DNA from: an uncultured Flavobacteriia bacterium
GTDB lineage: Bacteria > Bacteroidota > Bacteroidia > Flavobacteriales_D > Crocinitomicaceae
DNA: 44,077 bases
Direction of reading: 5' to 3'
NCBI GenBank assembly: GCA_903873915.1
Contig: CAIQQH010000040.1
Span: forward strand, 1 to 44,077
Below, in pieces: positions 9,908 to 18,118 of this stretch. The translations under genes were made by a program, and so were the position numbers. Each line of letters begins with the position of its first letter. Positions within the stretch are counted from its first letter, which is position 1. The notes beneath the pieces are model-generated. The model was not told where the DNA came from. It made no database searches and saw nothing but the letters and a program-made list of their open reading frames with translations.

Positions 9908-9924
9908 AGTGCAAGCGGGGCATC

Positions 9925-10512
9925 ATGGAAAAAATAAAATTAGACATCGCAGGATTGCAATATAGCCAGACTCAATCTGGAGCTTATGCATTGATATTGG
10001 TGGAATCTGGTGGGAAGCGTCAAATACCAATTGTAATTGGCGGATTCGAGGCGCAAGCCATTGCCATTGCCTTGGAGAAGATGGTGCCTGAACGGCCACT
10101 CACTCACGATTTGTTCAAGAGTTTTGCGAACTCATTTTCAATAAATGTCTTGGAAATCGTTATCTATCGGTTTGAAGAGGGTGTGTTTTATTCAAAACTG
10201 ATTTGTGAGCAGTTCAACGTGACAGCAGAAATTGATTCGCGCACTTCCGATGCCATTGCCATTGGGCTTCGTTTCAATTGTCCAATTTATACCTACGAAA
10301 ATATTTTGTCAGACACGGGCCATGCCAATGACGATGCTGGCTTTGATCCAATTGAGCATGACAATGACTTTGAGCCGGACATTCACGACTTAGATGAATT
10401 GGATGAAATTGCTATAGAAGAGCTAGAGAACCAATTGAAAGAAGCTATTGACAATGAGGATTACGAATTGGCCTCTCGCCTTCGTGATGAAATCAAAAAA
10501 CGAAACGATTAA
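9925..10512 (+). CDS. Bifunctional nuclease family protein (DUF151) with UVR motif
   Basis: 195 residues. The first ~135 residues match the DUF151/BFN domain (GLQYSQTQSGAYALILVE, then GKRQIPIVIGGFEAQAIAIALE, and DSRTSDAIAIGLRFNCPIY). An acidic linker follows, and the last ~30 residues form a UvrB/UvrC-type motif (LENQLKEAIDNEDYELASRL). Family members include a plant nuclease with RNase/DNase activity; the bacterial function is poorly known. The UVR motif is a helical hairpin that in UvrB and UvrC mediates their contact. Downstream, the MFS transporter begins 10 bases later. Confidence 0.85.
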   Translation: MEKIKLDIAGLQYSQTQSGAYALILVESGGKRQIPIVIGGFEAQAIAIALEKMVPERPLTHDLFKSFANSFSINVLEIVIYRFEEGVFYSKLICEQFNVTAEIDSRTSDAIAIGLRFNCPIYTYENILSDTGHANDDAGFDPIEHDNDFEPDIHDLDELDEIAIEELENQLKEAIDNEDYELASRLRDEIKKRND

Positions 10513-10522
10513 CACTTTTGCC

Positions 10523-11923
10523 ATGACGACTTCTGAAATTCAAAACAACAATAAGGTAAATCGTTTGGCAATCATGAGTTTCCTTCAGTTTTTTGTTTGG
10601 GGAGCATGGCTCATTACCATTTACAATTATTGGTTCGAAACAAAACATTGGGGAGGTGTAGAATTTGGCGCCATCTTTACCACACTTGGTTTATCGTCCT
10701 TGATCATGCCAACAATCACTGGAATCATTGCGGATAAATGGATCAACGCTGAGCGCCTTTATGGTGTTCTTCACATCGCGGGAGGAGTCATTCTTTGCGT
10801 CTTACCGAGCGTAGCCAATCCTGATACCTTTTTCTGGGTAATTTTCGCTGCGATGCTTTGCTACATGCCGACCATTGCGCTTTCCAACTCTGTAGCTTAC
10901 AATGTTCTGAAATCGGGTGGACATGACGTCGTTAAGAGTTTTCCTCCAATTCGTGTTTGGGGTACGATAGGGTTCATCGCCGCGATGTGGTTTGTAAATC
11001 TCACAGGAAATAAGGCCTCTGCCAACCAATTTGTGATTTCAGGTGTCACCGCAGTACTACTCGGATTTTATGCCTTTACTTTGCCGAAATGTGTGCCTGG
11101 GAAAAGTGAAAAGTCAAGTATCGCGGAAGCACTCGGATTGGATGCGTTTAAACTATTTGCCAATTATAAAATTTTACTCTTCTTCTTGTTCTCCCTATTT
11201 CTGGGTGCTGCCTTGCAGTTAACCAATATGTATGGCGACGGATACATTAGTGAATTTCGCTTCTTCGGAGCGCATAGTGATTCGGTGATTGTAAAGTACT
11301 CTACAGTAATCATGTCCATTTCTCAAATCTCTGAAACGCTATTTATCCTCGCAATTCCTTTCTTTTTAAAGCGCTTTGGGATTAAGATGGTGATGCTCAT
11401 TAGCATGCTGGCCTGGGTACTTCGCTTTGGACTTTTGGCATATGGCGACCCTGGTTCTGGGCTATGGATGATTATCATTTCGTGTATCGTTTACGGAATG
11501 GCTTTCGATTTCTTCAACATCTCTGGTTCTCTATTCATTGAGACAAATACGGATTCCAAAATCAGGTCAAGTGCTCAAGGACTTTTTATGATGATGACTA
11601 ACGGAGTCGGTGCCATCCTTGGAAGCTATGTCAGTGGATTGTTGATTACGCAGTATTTCAAGATTCACTTTGAATCAAGCGGTGAACTTGTGAGATACTT
11701 TGGTCTAGACTTGAACAACCATGCCCACGAAAAAATCTTCAAAGGATTAACTGAAAACACTTCCATCGGCGCGGATGGTGTCTTTACGAAAGCCATTGAA
11801 TTCAACGACTGGCCGGCCATTTGGATTGCTTTTGCCGCATACGCATTGGTGATCGCGGTGTTATTTGCCTTGATGTTCCGACATAAGCACGAGCCAGAGA
11901 AAATTTCAAACATTCAGCACTAA
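10523..11923 (+). CDS. Nucleoside permease-type MFS transporter
   Basis: About 466 residues with 12 predicted membrane segments. The start at ATG 10523 (MTTSEIQNNNKVNRLAIMSF) avoids overlap with the preceding gene. Sequence features such as LQFFVWGAWLITIYNYW near the N-terminus and the long hydrophilic insert before the last helix fit the nucleoside:H+ symporter family (NupG/XapB-like, PF03825), which imports nucleosides with protons. Bacteroidota commonly carry this family. Substrate is not determinable from sequence; nothing nearby is a nucleoside enzyme. Confidence 0.8.
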   Translation: MTTSEIQNNNKVNRLAIMSFLQFFVWGAWLITIYNYWFETKHWGGVEFGAIFTTLGLSSLIMPTITGIIADKWINAERLYGVLHIAGGVILCVLPSVANPDTFFWVIFAAMLCYMPTIALSNSVAYNVLKSGGHDVVKSFPPIRVWGTIGFIAAMWFVNLTGNKASANQFVISGVTAVLLGFYAFTLPKCVPGKSEKSSIAEALGLDAFKLFANYKILLFFLFSLFLGAALQLTNMYGDGYISEFRFFGAHSDSVIVKYSTVIMSISQISETLFILAIPFFLKRFGIKMVMLISMLAWVLRFGLLAYGDPGSGLWMIIISCIVYGMAFDFFNISGSLFIETNTDSKIRSSAQGLFMMMTNGVGAILGSYVSGLLITQYFKIHFESSGELVRYFGLDLNNHAHEKIFKGLTENTSIGADGVFTKAIEFNDWPAIWIAFAAYALVIAVLFALMFRHKHEPEKISNIQH

Positions 11924-11929
11924 TCCAAC

Positions 11930-12907
11930 ATGAACACCGCCATTTCGGAGGATCGAATTTTCACATTGAATTCCGATGATCAATTCAATCGTTTGGCCTT
12001 GGACATGTATGCTTTTCAAAAAAACCATTGTGCCGTCTATCGCGATTTCATTCGTTTGCTCGGTCGGCCCGAACCAAAAGAATATACCGAGATTCCTTTT
12101 CTACCCATTTCATTTTTCAAAGATCAAGAGATCATCACTGAAGGATTAGATCCGGAACTTATCTTTTTAAGCAGCGGCACAGCAGGAATGGAGCGCTCCA
12201 GACATTTGGTTGCTCGTTCAGCACTTTATGTTCGCTCATTCATGGAAACCTATCGTCAACAAATTGGACATCCAGAGGGCCAAGTTATCCTCGCATTATT
12301 ACCCAGTTACATCGAACAAGGACAATCCAGTTTGGTCTATATGGTTGACCGACTCATTCTAGAAAGTAAATCAGAGCATTCGGGATTTTTATTGAATTCT
12401 ATGGACGATGTTGCCAATCGCTATGAACAAGCGCTGCTTCAAGGGAAGAAAACAATCCTTTTTGGAGTGAGTTATGCCCTTCTTGATTTAGCGGATAAGG
12501 GTGTAAACCTTTCAAAAGCTGTGATCATAGAGACGGGTGGTATGAAGGGACGAAGAAAAGAAATGACCAAAGAGGATCTGCATTCCAGGCTGAAAAGTGC
12601 ATTAAAGGTGGAGACTGTTCTTTCCGAATATGGCATGACAGAATTGTTATCACAAGCGTATTGCGATCAGCAACTTAATTTCCGAACCCCGCCATGGATG
12701 AAAGTATTGGTTCGTGATATAAATGACCCTTTGGGATGGGCGAAACACGGAAAAACTGGGGGGATAAATGTGATTGACCTCGCAAATAAGTACAGTTGCA
12801 GTTTTATTGCAACACAAGACTTAGGGAAGACGGACAACGATTCTTTTCAAATCCTTGGTCGTTATGACCAGTCGGATGTCAGGGGCTGCAACATGCTCGT
12901 TGAGTAA
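11930..12907 (+). CDS. LuxE-like acyl-protein synthetase / phenylacetate-CoA ligase-like protein
   Basis: 325 residues. LuxE activates fatty acids as acyl-AMP and transfers them to a cysteine in the luciferase fatty-acid reductase complex. This protein shows LuxE-type features: IPFLPISFFKDQEI, the AMP-binding SSGTAGMERSRH loop near residues 81-92, ILFGVSYALLDLA, and the SEYGMTELLSQAY motif near the C-terminus. The partner acyl-CoA reductase LuxC is not in the window, and there is no luciferase, so a light-emission role is unlikely; such LuxE-like proteins in Bacteroidota are of unknown substrate. It starts 6 bases after the permease. Confidence 0.75.
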   Translation: MNTAISEDRIFTLNSDDQFNRLALDMYAFQKNHCAVYRDFIRLLGRPEPKEYTEIPFLPISFFKDQEIITEGLDPELIFLSSGTAGMERSRHLVARSALYVRSFMETYRQQIGHPEGQVILALLPSYIEQGQSSLVYMVDRLILESKSEHSGFLLNSMDDVANRYEQALLQGKKTILFGVSYALLDLADKGVNLSKAVIIETGGMKGRRKEMTKEDLHSRLKSALKVETVLSEYGMTELLSQAYCDQQLNFRTPPWMKVLVRDINDPLGWAKHGKTGGINVIDLANKYSCSFIATQDLGKTDNDSFQILGRYDQSDVRGCNMLVE

Positions 12908-12945
12908 GTGATAATTCATTACTTTTACCTTTAAAATTAATCAAC

Positions 12946-13338
12946 ATGACAGGTACAAGTATCGCACTATTGATTGTCATCGGTCTTATGGCTGGTGTGC
13001 TCGGTGGTTTTGTTGGTATTGGTGGCGGAGTGATCATTGTACCTGCACTGGTTTTTTTCTTAGGCTTCACGCAATATCAAGCACAAGGCACCAGCCTTTT
13101 CGTCTTGGCAATGCCGGTTGTCGCATTAGGCGTTTATAATTATTGGAAAACTGGCAATGTACAGTGGCAACATGGATTGATCATTGCGGGAAGTTTTCTA
13201 ATTGGAGGATACATCGGGTCCAAGCTTTCACTAAAAACACCGCCTGGAATGGTGAAACTCATCTTTGGTGTTTTGATGGCTTATGTATCTATACGTTTAA
13301 TTGTCTCCGGAGTAAATTCAATTGGTCATGAATCTTGA
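12946..13338 (+). CDS. Half-size TauE/SafE (TSUP) family membrane protein
   Basis: 130 residues with about four membrane segments. The first carries GLMAGVLGGFVGIGGGVIIV, the hallmark glycine-rich motif of TSUP permeases (TauE/SafE/YfcA), which move sulfite, sulfoacetate or similar anions. Full TSUP proteins are about 250 residues with two such halves; this one has a single half and would need to form dimers. The frame ends cleanly with no pseudogene debris behind it: the next gene starts inside its last codons. Confidence 0.8.
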   Translation: MTGTSIALLIVIGLMAGVLGGFVGIGGGVIIVPALVFFLGFTQYQAQGTSLFVLAMPVVALGVYNYWKTGNVQWQHGLIIAGSFLIGGYIGSKLSLKTPPGMVKLIFGVLMAYVSIRLIVSGVNSIGHES

Positions 13339-14515
13339 ACTGAATAAGCTGATCGATAAGCATGCAGATTCACTTTTTTTAAAAGTGAAAGAGATTCGTG
13401 AGCACCTGCACATGAATCCGGAGCTGTCCTACAATGAATTCCGCACGATGGAATTCGTTTCAGATATTCTTACTGAACATAATATTCAACACGAGAAAGG
13501 CGTGGGGAAAACAGGGATTATCGCAATTGTGAGAAATGAATCACATTCAAAGGAGGATTCTTGCATTGGTTTGCGTGCCGATTTAGATGCACTTCCCATT
13601 CATGAAGAAAATGATGTTCCTTACAAATCGACTGTTGAAGGTGTAATGCATGCCTGTGGCCATGATGTGCATACTGCCATATTACTTGGTGCAGCTATTG
13701 TCATCCAAAGTTTAAAAGAGCATCTTCCATCACCAGTTAAATTTATTTTTCAGCCTGGAGAGGAAAAAAATCCAGGTGGAGCAACGCTGATGATTGCCGA
13801 TGGGGTTTTAGAAAATCCAAAGGTACGTGAAATGATAGCCCTGCACGTTTTTCCTGACATGAATACAGGCAATGTGGGATTCAAGGAAGGACTTTATATG
13901 GCCTCGTGTGATGAAATTCATTTAACGATAAATGGTAGAGGAGGTCATGGAGCGACACCTCATCAATGCATCGATCCGATTGTGATTGGTTCATCCATTG
14001 TGATTGAGCTTCAACAAATCGTAAGTCGAAGGTGTGACCCAAAAATACCCTGTGTTTTAACATTTGGGCATTTCGAAGCTTTGGGTGCAACGAATATTAT
14101 ACCTTCCGAAGCAAAATTAAAAGGAACTTTCCGCACCATGAATGAGCCTTGGAGAAAGGAGGCTTTGGAATTGATCGATTCACAAATTCGTGCGATAGCG
14201 CAATTGCATGGTGCGACCGTTGATTTGGAAATCAGCAAGGGTTACCCTTATTTAGAAAATGATCCTGAGCTTACCCAACGAATGAGACAAAAAGCCATTG
14301 CTGTTCTTGGTGAAGATCACGTGCAAGAACTTCAAATTCGACTTACATCTGAGGACTTTTCTTTTTATGGGCAACATGTACCCGTGTGTTTCTTTCGCCT
14401 AGGCGTTCGCAACGAAGCACGAGGCATCATCTATGGAGTTCATCATCCACGCTTCGATATTGATGAAAATGCCTTGTTAACTGGAGTTAAACTGATGTGT
14501 CACGCCGCATTTTAA
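13328..14515 (+). CDS. M20D-family amidohydrolase
   Basis: 395 residues from the ATG at 13328, which overlaps the TSUP gene by 11 bases. Dinuclear metal sites of the M20 family are intact: the MHACGHDVHTA motif, FQPGEEKNPGG with the catalytic Glu pair, ALHVFPDMNTGNVG, the GGHGATPHQCIDP dimer-domain motif and HHPRFDIDENAL near the end. Relatives cleave N-acetyl, N-benzoyl or IAA-amino acid conjugates; the exact substrate is unknown. Cytoplasmic, no signal peptide. Confidence 0.9.
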   Translation: MNLELNKLIDKHADSLFLKVKEIREHLHMNPELSYNEFRTMEFVSDILTEHNIQHEKGVGKTGIIAIVRNESHSKEDSCIGLRADLDALPIHEENDVPYKSTVEGVMHACGHDVHTAILLGAAIVIQSLKEHLPSPVKFIFQPGEEKNPGGATLMIADGVLENPKVREMIALHVFPDMNTGNVGFKEGLYMASCDEIHLTINGRGGHGATPHQCIDPIVIGSSIVIELQQIVSRRCDPKIPCVLTFGHFEALGATNIIPSEAKLKGTFRTMNEPWRKEALELIDSQIRAIAQLHGATVDLEISKGYPYLENDPELTQRMRQKAIAVLGEDHVQELQIRLTSEDFSFYGQHVPVCFFRLGVRNEARGIIYGVHHPRFDIDENALLTGVKLMCHAAF

Positions 14516-14520
14516 TCTTT

Positions 14521-14955
14521 ATGAAAGCCCTATTCACCTTCCTTATTATCCTCTGGGTCTTTGTCTCGTGTGACAAACAAAAACAATCCGCTCGACAACT
14601 GGCTGGGACTTGGGAATTGACGAGCTACAAGGTGAAAAATGCAGAAGGCTTGAGCACCTATGACACAGGTTCAGGAATCTTTCATTTTGACAAATGTTCA
14701 AAAAACACCCTACAATCTACTTTTACGTTCAGTGCGACCCTTGTATTTCCGAGCGCTGCGCAGAGCAGCATCAGTCAACAAGGTACCTATGAAATGATTG
14801 AAAAAGGAGATTACATAACGGTAAAACAGCTTGATGCCTCGGGTGTGGAGATTGGGGTGTATACCTACAGGATTTTAGTGCTGACAAAAACCGATTTGGA
14901 GCTTGAATATCCCGACAATCTCGGGAATTATATCACACTTATTTTTAGCCGTTAA
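14521..14955 (+). CDS. Lipocalin-like lipoprotein
   Basis: 144 residues from the ATG at 14521. Signal peptide with lipobox: MKALFTFLIILWVFVSC, cysteine at 17, so probably lipidated and outer-membrane bound. The mature part starts with LAGTWELTSYKVKNAEG and ends with LELEYPDNLGNYITLIF, the short strand pattern of Bacteroidota 'lipocalin family' proteins of unknown ligand. Its stop overlaps the convergent recQ stop by four bases (14952-14955). Confidence 0.75.
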   Translation: MKALFTFLIILWVFVSCDKQKQSARQLAGTWELTSYKVKNAEGLSTYDTGSGIFHFDKCSKNTLQSTFTFSATLVFPSAAQSSISQQGTYEMIEKGDYITVKQLDASGVEIGVYTYRILVLTKTDLELEYPDNLGNYITLIFSR

Positions 14956-17135
14956 TTGGCCATTTCACTCATAAACTTGATGCGCATCAGGCGAAGATCT
15001 TCTTCCGAATAATCTCCATCAAACTCATTGTATGCATCGGACAAGTCATCTGTTTGTGCTTCGATAAAGTATCCATAGATTTCCTTTTGGTCTTCCACAT
15101 CAATGATATCATCAATGTAATAGTTGATATTGACTCGTGTACCTGAAGAGACAATGGCTTCGATTTCTTCCAAAACTTCAGACATTGATTTTCCTTGAGC
15201 GCGACCGATATCCTCTAACGGCAATTTGCGGTCAATGTTCTGGATCAATTGTACTTTCAATCCTGATTTATTGACCAATGACTTCACAACCATGTCTTGA
15301 GGACGTTCGATGTCATTTTCCTCCACATAATGCTGAATCATCTCGACAAAAGGCAAACCGTAACGAGCCGCTTTCCCTGTTCCAACCCCTTGAATATTTG
15401 TCAATTCATCAATCGTGATTGGGTATTGAAAGCACATGTCTTTCAGCGAGGGTTCTTGGAAGATGACAAATGGAGGAATATTCTTCTGCTTAGAAAGCGT
15501 TCTACGTAAATCCACCAACATATCGTACAAGGTCTCATCAAAGACCCCCCCTTTTCCGCCAGCACTGATAATCGATTCGTCATCGTCTGTATTGGAAAAA
15601 TCATGTTCTTTCAACAATATAAATGACCGCGGTTTTTCGAGAAACGACTTGCCTTCGTCAGTCAATTTAAGGGTGCCATAGGTTTCGATGTCTTTGTAGA
15701 TCAAGCCACCTACAATCACCTGGCGAATGACGGCATTCCAAAAATGTTCATCCTTATCATTTCCACAGCCAAATTCAGGCAAGGTGTCGTGGCGGTATGC
15801 CTTGATATCTGCTGTAACATGACCAGAAAGGTACGCGCAGTAATGTTTAGATTTTTGAGTTTCTTGCAAATCCACCAAGGCCTTCAAGAGCATGGTTACA
15901 TAGTCTTGTCCTTCGCGACGTTCTTTTGGGTTTCGGCAATTGTCGCAATAAGCATTGCATTCATGTTCATCGAAAACTTCACCAAAATAATGGAGAATAA
16001 ATTTCCTTCTGCAGACAGATGTTTCGGCATAAGATACAATTTCGCTGAGCAGTTGCTTTCCAATTTCTTGTTCAGCAATAGGTTTCCCTTGAAGGAATTT
16101 TTCCAGCTTTTCAATGTCCTTATAGCTGTAGAAAGCCAAGCATTCGCCTTCGCCTCCATCACGTCCAGCTCGACCTGTTTCTTGATAGTAGCTTTCCAAA
16201 GATTTTGGGATGTCGTGGTGAATGACAAAACGCACATCCGGCTTATCGATTCCCATTCCAAAAGCGATGGTTGCCACGATGACTTGTGTTTCCTCCATCA
16301 AGAACATATCTTGATGTTTTCCACGTGTGACCGAATCCAATCCGGCATGATATGGCAAGGCATCAATTCCATTGACTTGAAGCAGTTCAGCAAATTCCTC
16401 CACCTTTTTACGGCTTAGGCAATAGATGATTCCACTTTTCCCTTCTTTCGAACGAATGTATCGGATGATTTGCTTTTCAACATCCCGTTTTGGACGGATT
16501 TCATAATACAAATTATCCCGATTAAAAGATGACTTATACACCGTTGCATCCAACATGTTTAAGTTCTTTTGAATGTCGTATTGGACCTTTGGAGTTGCAG
16601 TAGCGGTTAGTGCGATGATTGGGACATTCGAAATCTTTTCAAAAATCTCCCGCAATCTTCGGTATTCAGGACGAAAATCATGTCCCCACTCCGAGATGCA
16701 ATGTGCTTCATCAATGGCGAAAAAAGAAATATCGACAGAAGTTAAAAATTCTATGTTCTCCAGTTTGGTCAAGGACTCGGGGGCCACATAGAGCAATTTC
16801 GTTTTGCCGTCTTGAATATCCTCCTTCACTTTAGCGATTTCTGCCTTTGACAGGGAAGAATTCAAAAAGTGGGCAATGGACTCTTCATCACTGACATTTC
16901 GTATGGAATCTACTTGATTCTTCATTAAGGCAATCAGCGGCGACACAACGATCGCTGTTCCGTTCGACAGAAGGGCTGGCAATTGATAGCACATTGATTT
17001 CCCACCTCCAGTGGGCATAATGACAAAAGAATTATTGCCATTCAGTACATTATTTATAATTTGTTCCTGACTGCCTTTAAAGCTGTCAAAACCAAAATAT
17101 TTGCGCAATGCACTACTAAGATCATTCGATACCAT
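14952..17135 (-). CDS. recQ: ATP-dependent DNA helicase RecQ
   Basis: 3'-5' superfamily 2 helicase for recombination and fork repair. 727 residues. Walker A TGGGKS at 42-47, DEAH box at 142-145 followed by the RecQ-specific CISEWGHDFRPEYRRL loop, helicase motif VI QETGRAGRDGG, the zinc-binding cysteine set (CRRKFILHYFGE, then CNAYCDNC), winged-helix region, and an HRDC domain (around residues 535-610, FQEPSLKDMCFQYP to GVGTGKAARYG). The C-terminal extension is rich in acidic residues. Divergent from tatC with 155 bases between. Confidence 0.95.
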   Translation of the reverse strand: MVSNDLSSALRKYFGFDSFKGSQEQIINNVLNGNNSFVIMPTGGGKSMCYQLPALLSNGTAIVVSPLIALMKNQVDSIRNVSDEESIAHFLNSSLSKAEIAKVKEDIQDGKTKLLYVAPESLTKLENIEFLTSVDISFFAIDEAHCISEWGHDFRPEYRRLREIFEKISNVPIIALTATATPKVQYDIQKNLNMLDATVYKSSFNRDNLYYEIRPKRDVEKQIIRYIRSKEGKSGIIYCLSRKKVEEFAELLQVNGIDALPYHAGLDSVTRGKHQDMFLMEETQVIVATIAFGMGIDKPDVRFVIHHDIPKSLESYYQETGRAGRDGGEGECLAFYSYKDIEKLEKFLQGKPIAEQEIGKQLLSEIVSYAETSVCRRKFILHYFGEVFDEHECNAYCDNCRNPKERREGQDYVTMLLKALVDLQETQKSKHYCAYLSGHVTADIKAYRHDTLPEFGCGNDKDEHFWNAVIRQVIVGGLIYKDIETYGTLKLTDEGKSFLEKPRSFILLKEHDFSNTDDDESIISAGGKGGVFDETLYDMLVDLRRTLSKQKNIPPFVIFQEPSLKDMCFQYPITIDELTNIQGVGTGKAARYGLPFVEMIQHYVEENDIERPQDMVVKSLVNKSGLKVQLIQNIDRKLPLEDIGRAQGKSMSEVLEEIEAIVSSGTRVNINYYIDDIIDVEDQKEIYGYFIEAQTDDLSDAYNEFDGDYSEEDLRLMRIKFMSEMAN

Positions 17136-17276
17136 TCGTTGGAATTACCTATCTAAATGTAAGAAAAGAACATCGAATATACGCAATCAATCCCAATACT
17201 TCGCGAAAAGATGTCATCTTCTTGTACAATCAAAGTGAATAACGTTTTTTCGAGGAACATTTCTAAGGAGATTCAC

Positions 17277-17284
17277 TACTTTTG
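17277..17284 (+). promoter_or_regulatory. Candidate -7 box of tatC, very close to the start codon
   Basis: TACTTTTG matches TAnnTTTG and ends only 6 bases before the tatC ATG at 17291. If used, transcription would begin on or next to the start codon. No convincing -33 element at the expected spacing. Confidence 0.5.
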
Positions 17285-17290
17285 CACTGC

Positions 17291-18082
17291 ATGAGCGAAG
17301 AAAAAAACATGTCTTTCCTTGACCATTTAGAGGAGTTGCGTTGGAGGTTAGTCCGCATTGCCATTTCAATTTTGGTGATTGCTACTGTATTGTTCATCTA
17401 TCAGGAGTGGATCATGAACACCTTCTTCATTGCGATGGTCAATCCAAATTTCATTTCCTTCCGCCTCATGTGCGAATGGTTCAATGTATGTATTCCGGAG
17501 ATTCCTATCGGCTTTCAAAGCACAACCATGTCTGGTCAGTTTAGTTATGCATTGATGGTCAGTATCATGGGAGGAATTGTCTTGTCATTCCCCTTCATAT
17601 TCTACCAAATTTGGTCATTTGTAAAACCTGGACTCAAGCAGAATGAACGTTCAATGGCCAGTGGCATTGTTTTTTACGTCTCAATCCTTTTTTTTCTAGG
17701 TATTTTCTTTGGTTATTTTGTCGTCGCGCCATTGACGGTTCAGTTTTTTGGAAGCTATAAAATCACGGATCAAATCGAAAACAAATTCACAATAAGCTCC
17801 TACATGAGCACCATTCTTTCAACAGTTTTTTGGTCGGGCATCTTGTTTCTACTTCCCGTTGTGACGTACATTTTTACAAAACTTGGTATTATAACGCCAG
17901 AATTTCTTCGCAAATACCGCAAACATGCCATCATTATCGTGCTGATTATTGCTGCAGCGATTACCCCTCCCGATTTGATTTCTCAAATCATTGTTTCCAT
18001 TCCGATTATGATTTTGTATGAAATTGGGATTTTCGCCGCAGTGCGCGTCGAAAAAAATCGCAAAAAGAAAGAGGTTTCTTAA
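17291..18082 (+). CDS. tatC: Sec-independent protein translocase TatC
   Basis: Core of the twin-arginine translocon that recognises RR signal peptides and exports folded proteins. 263 residues, six predicted membrane segments. Begins MSEEKNMSFLDHLEELRWRL with the family hallmark FLDHLEELR, and contains FPFIFYQIWSFVKPGLKQNERS, another conserved TatC segment. The start is the ATG at 17291 (a TTG three codons earlier is unlikely; a second ATG at 17309 is possible). The tatA gene is not adjacent. Confidence 0.96.
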   Translation: MSEEKNMSFLDHLEELRWRLVRIAISILVIATVLFIYQEWIMNTFFIAMVNPNFISFRLMCEWFNVCIPEIPIGFQSTTMSGQFSYALMVSIMGGIVLSFPFIFYQIWSFVKPGLKQNERSMASGIVFYVSILFFLGIFFGYFVVAPLTVQFFGSYKITDQIENKFTISSYMSTILSTVFWSGILFLLPVVTYIFTKLGIITPEFLRKYRKHAIIIVLIIAAAITPPDLISQIIVSIPIMILYEIGIFAAVRVEKNRKKKEVS

Positions 18083-18118
18083 TTAGATAAATCTCAAAAA
18101 AATCCTATTTTCAACACG

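Noticed and set aside
15744-16418. Long plus-strand open frame opposite recQ
   Set aside because: It lies fully inside the clear recQ coding sequence on the other strand and has no recognisable domains; treated as a shadow.
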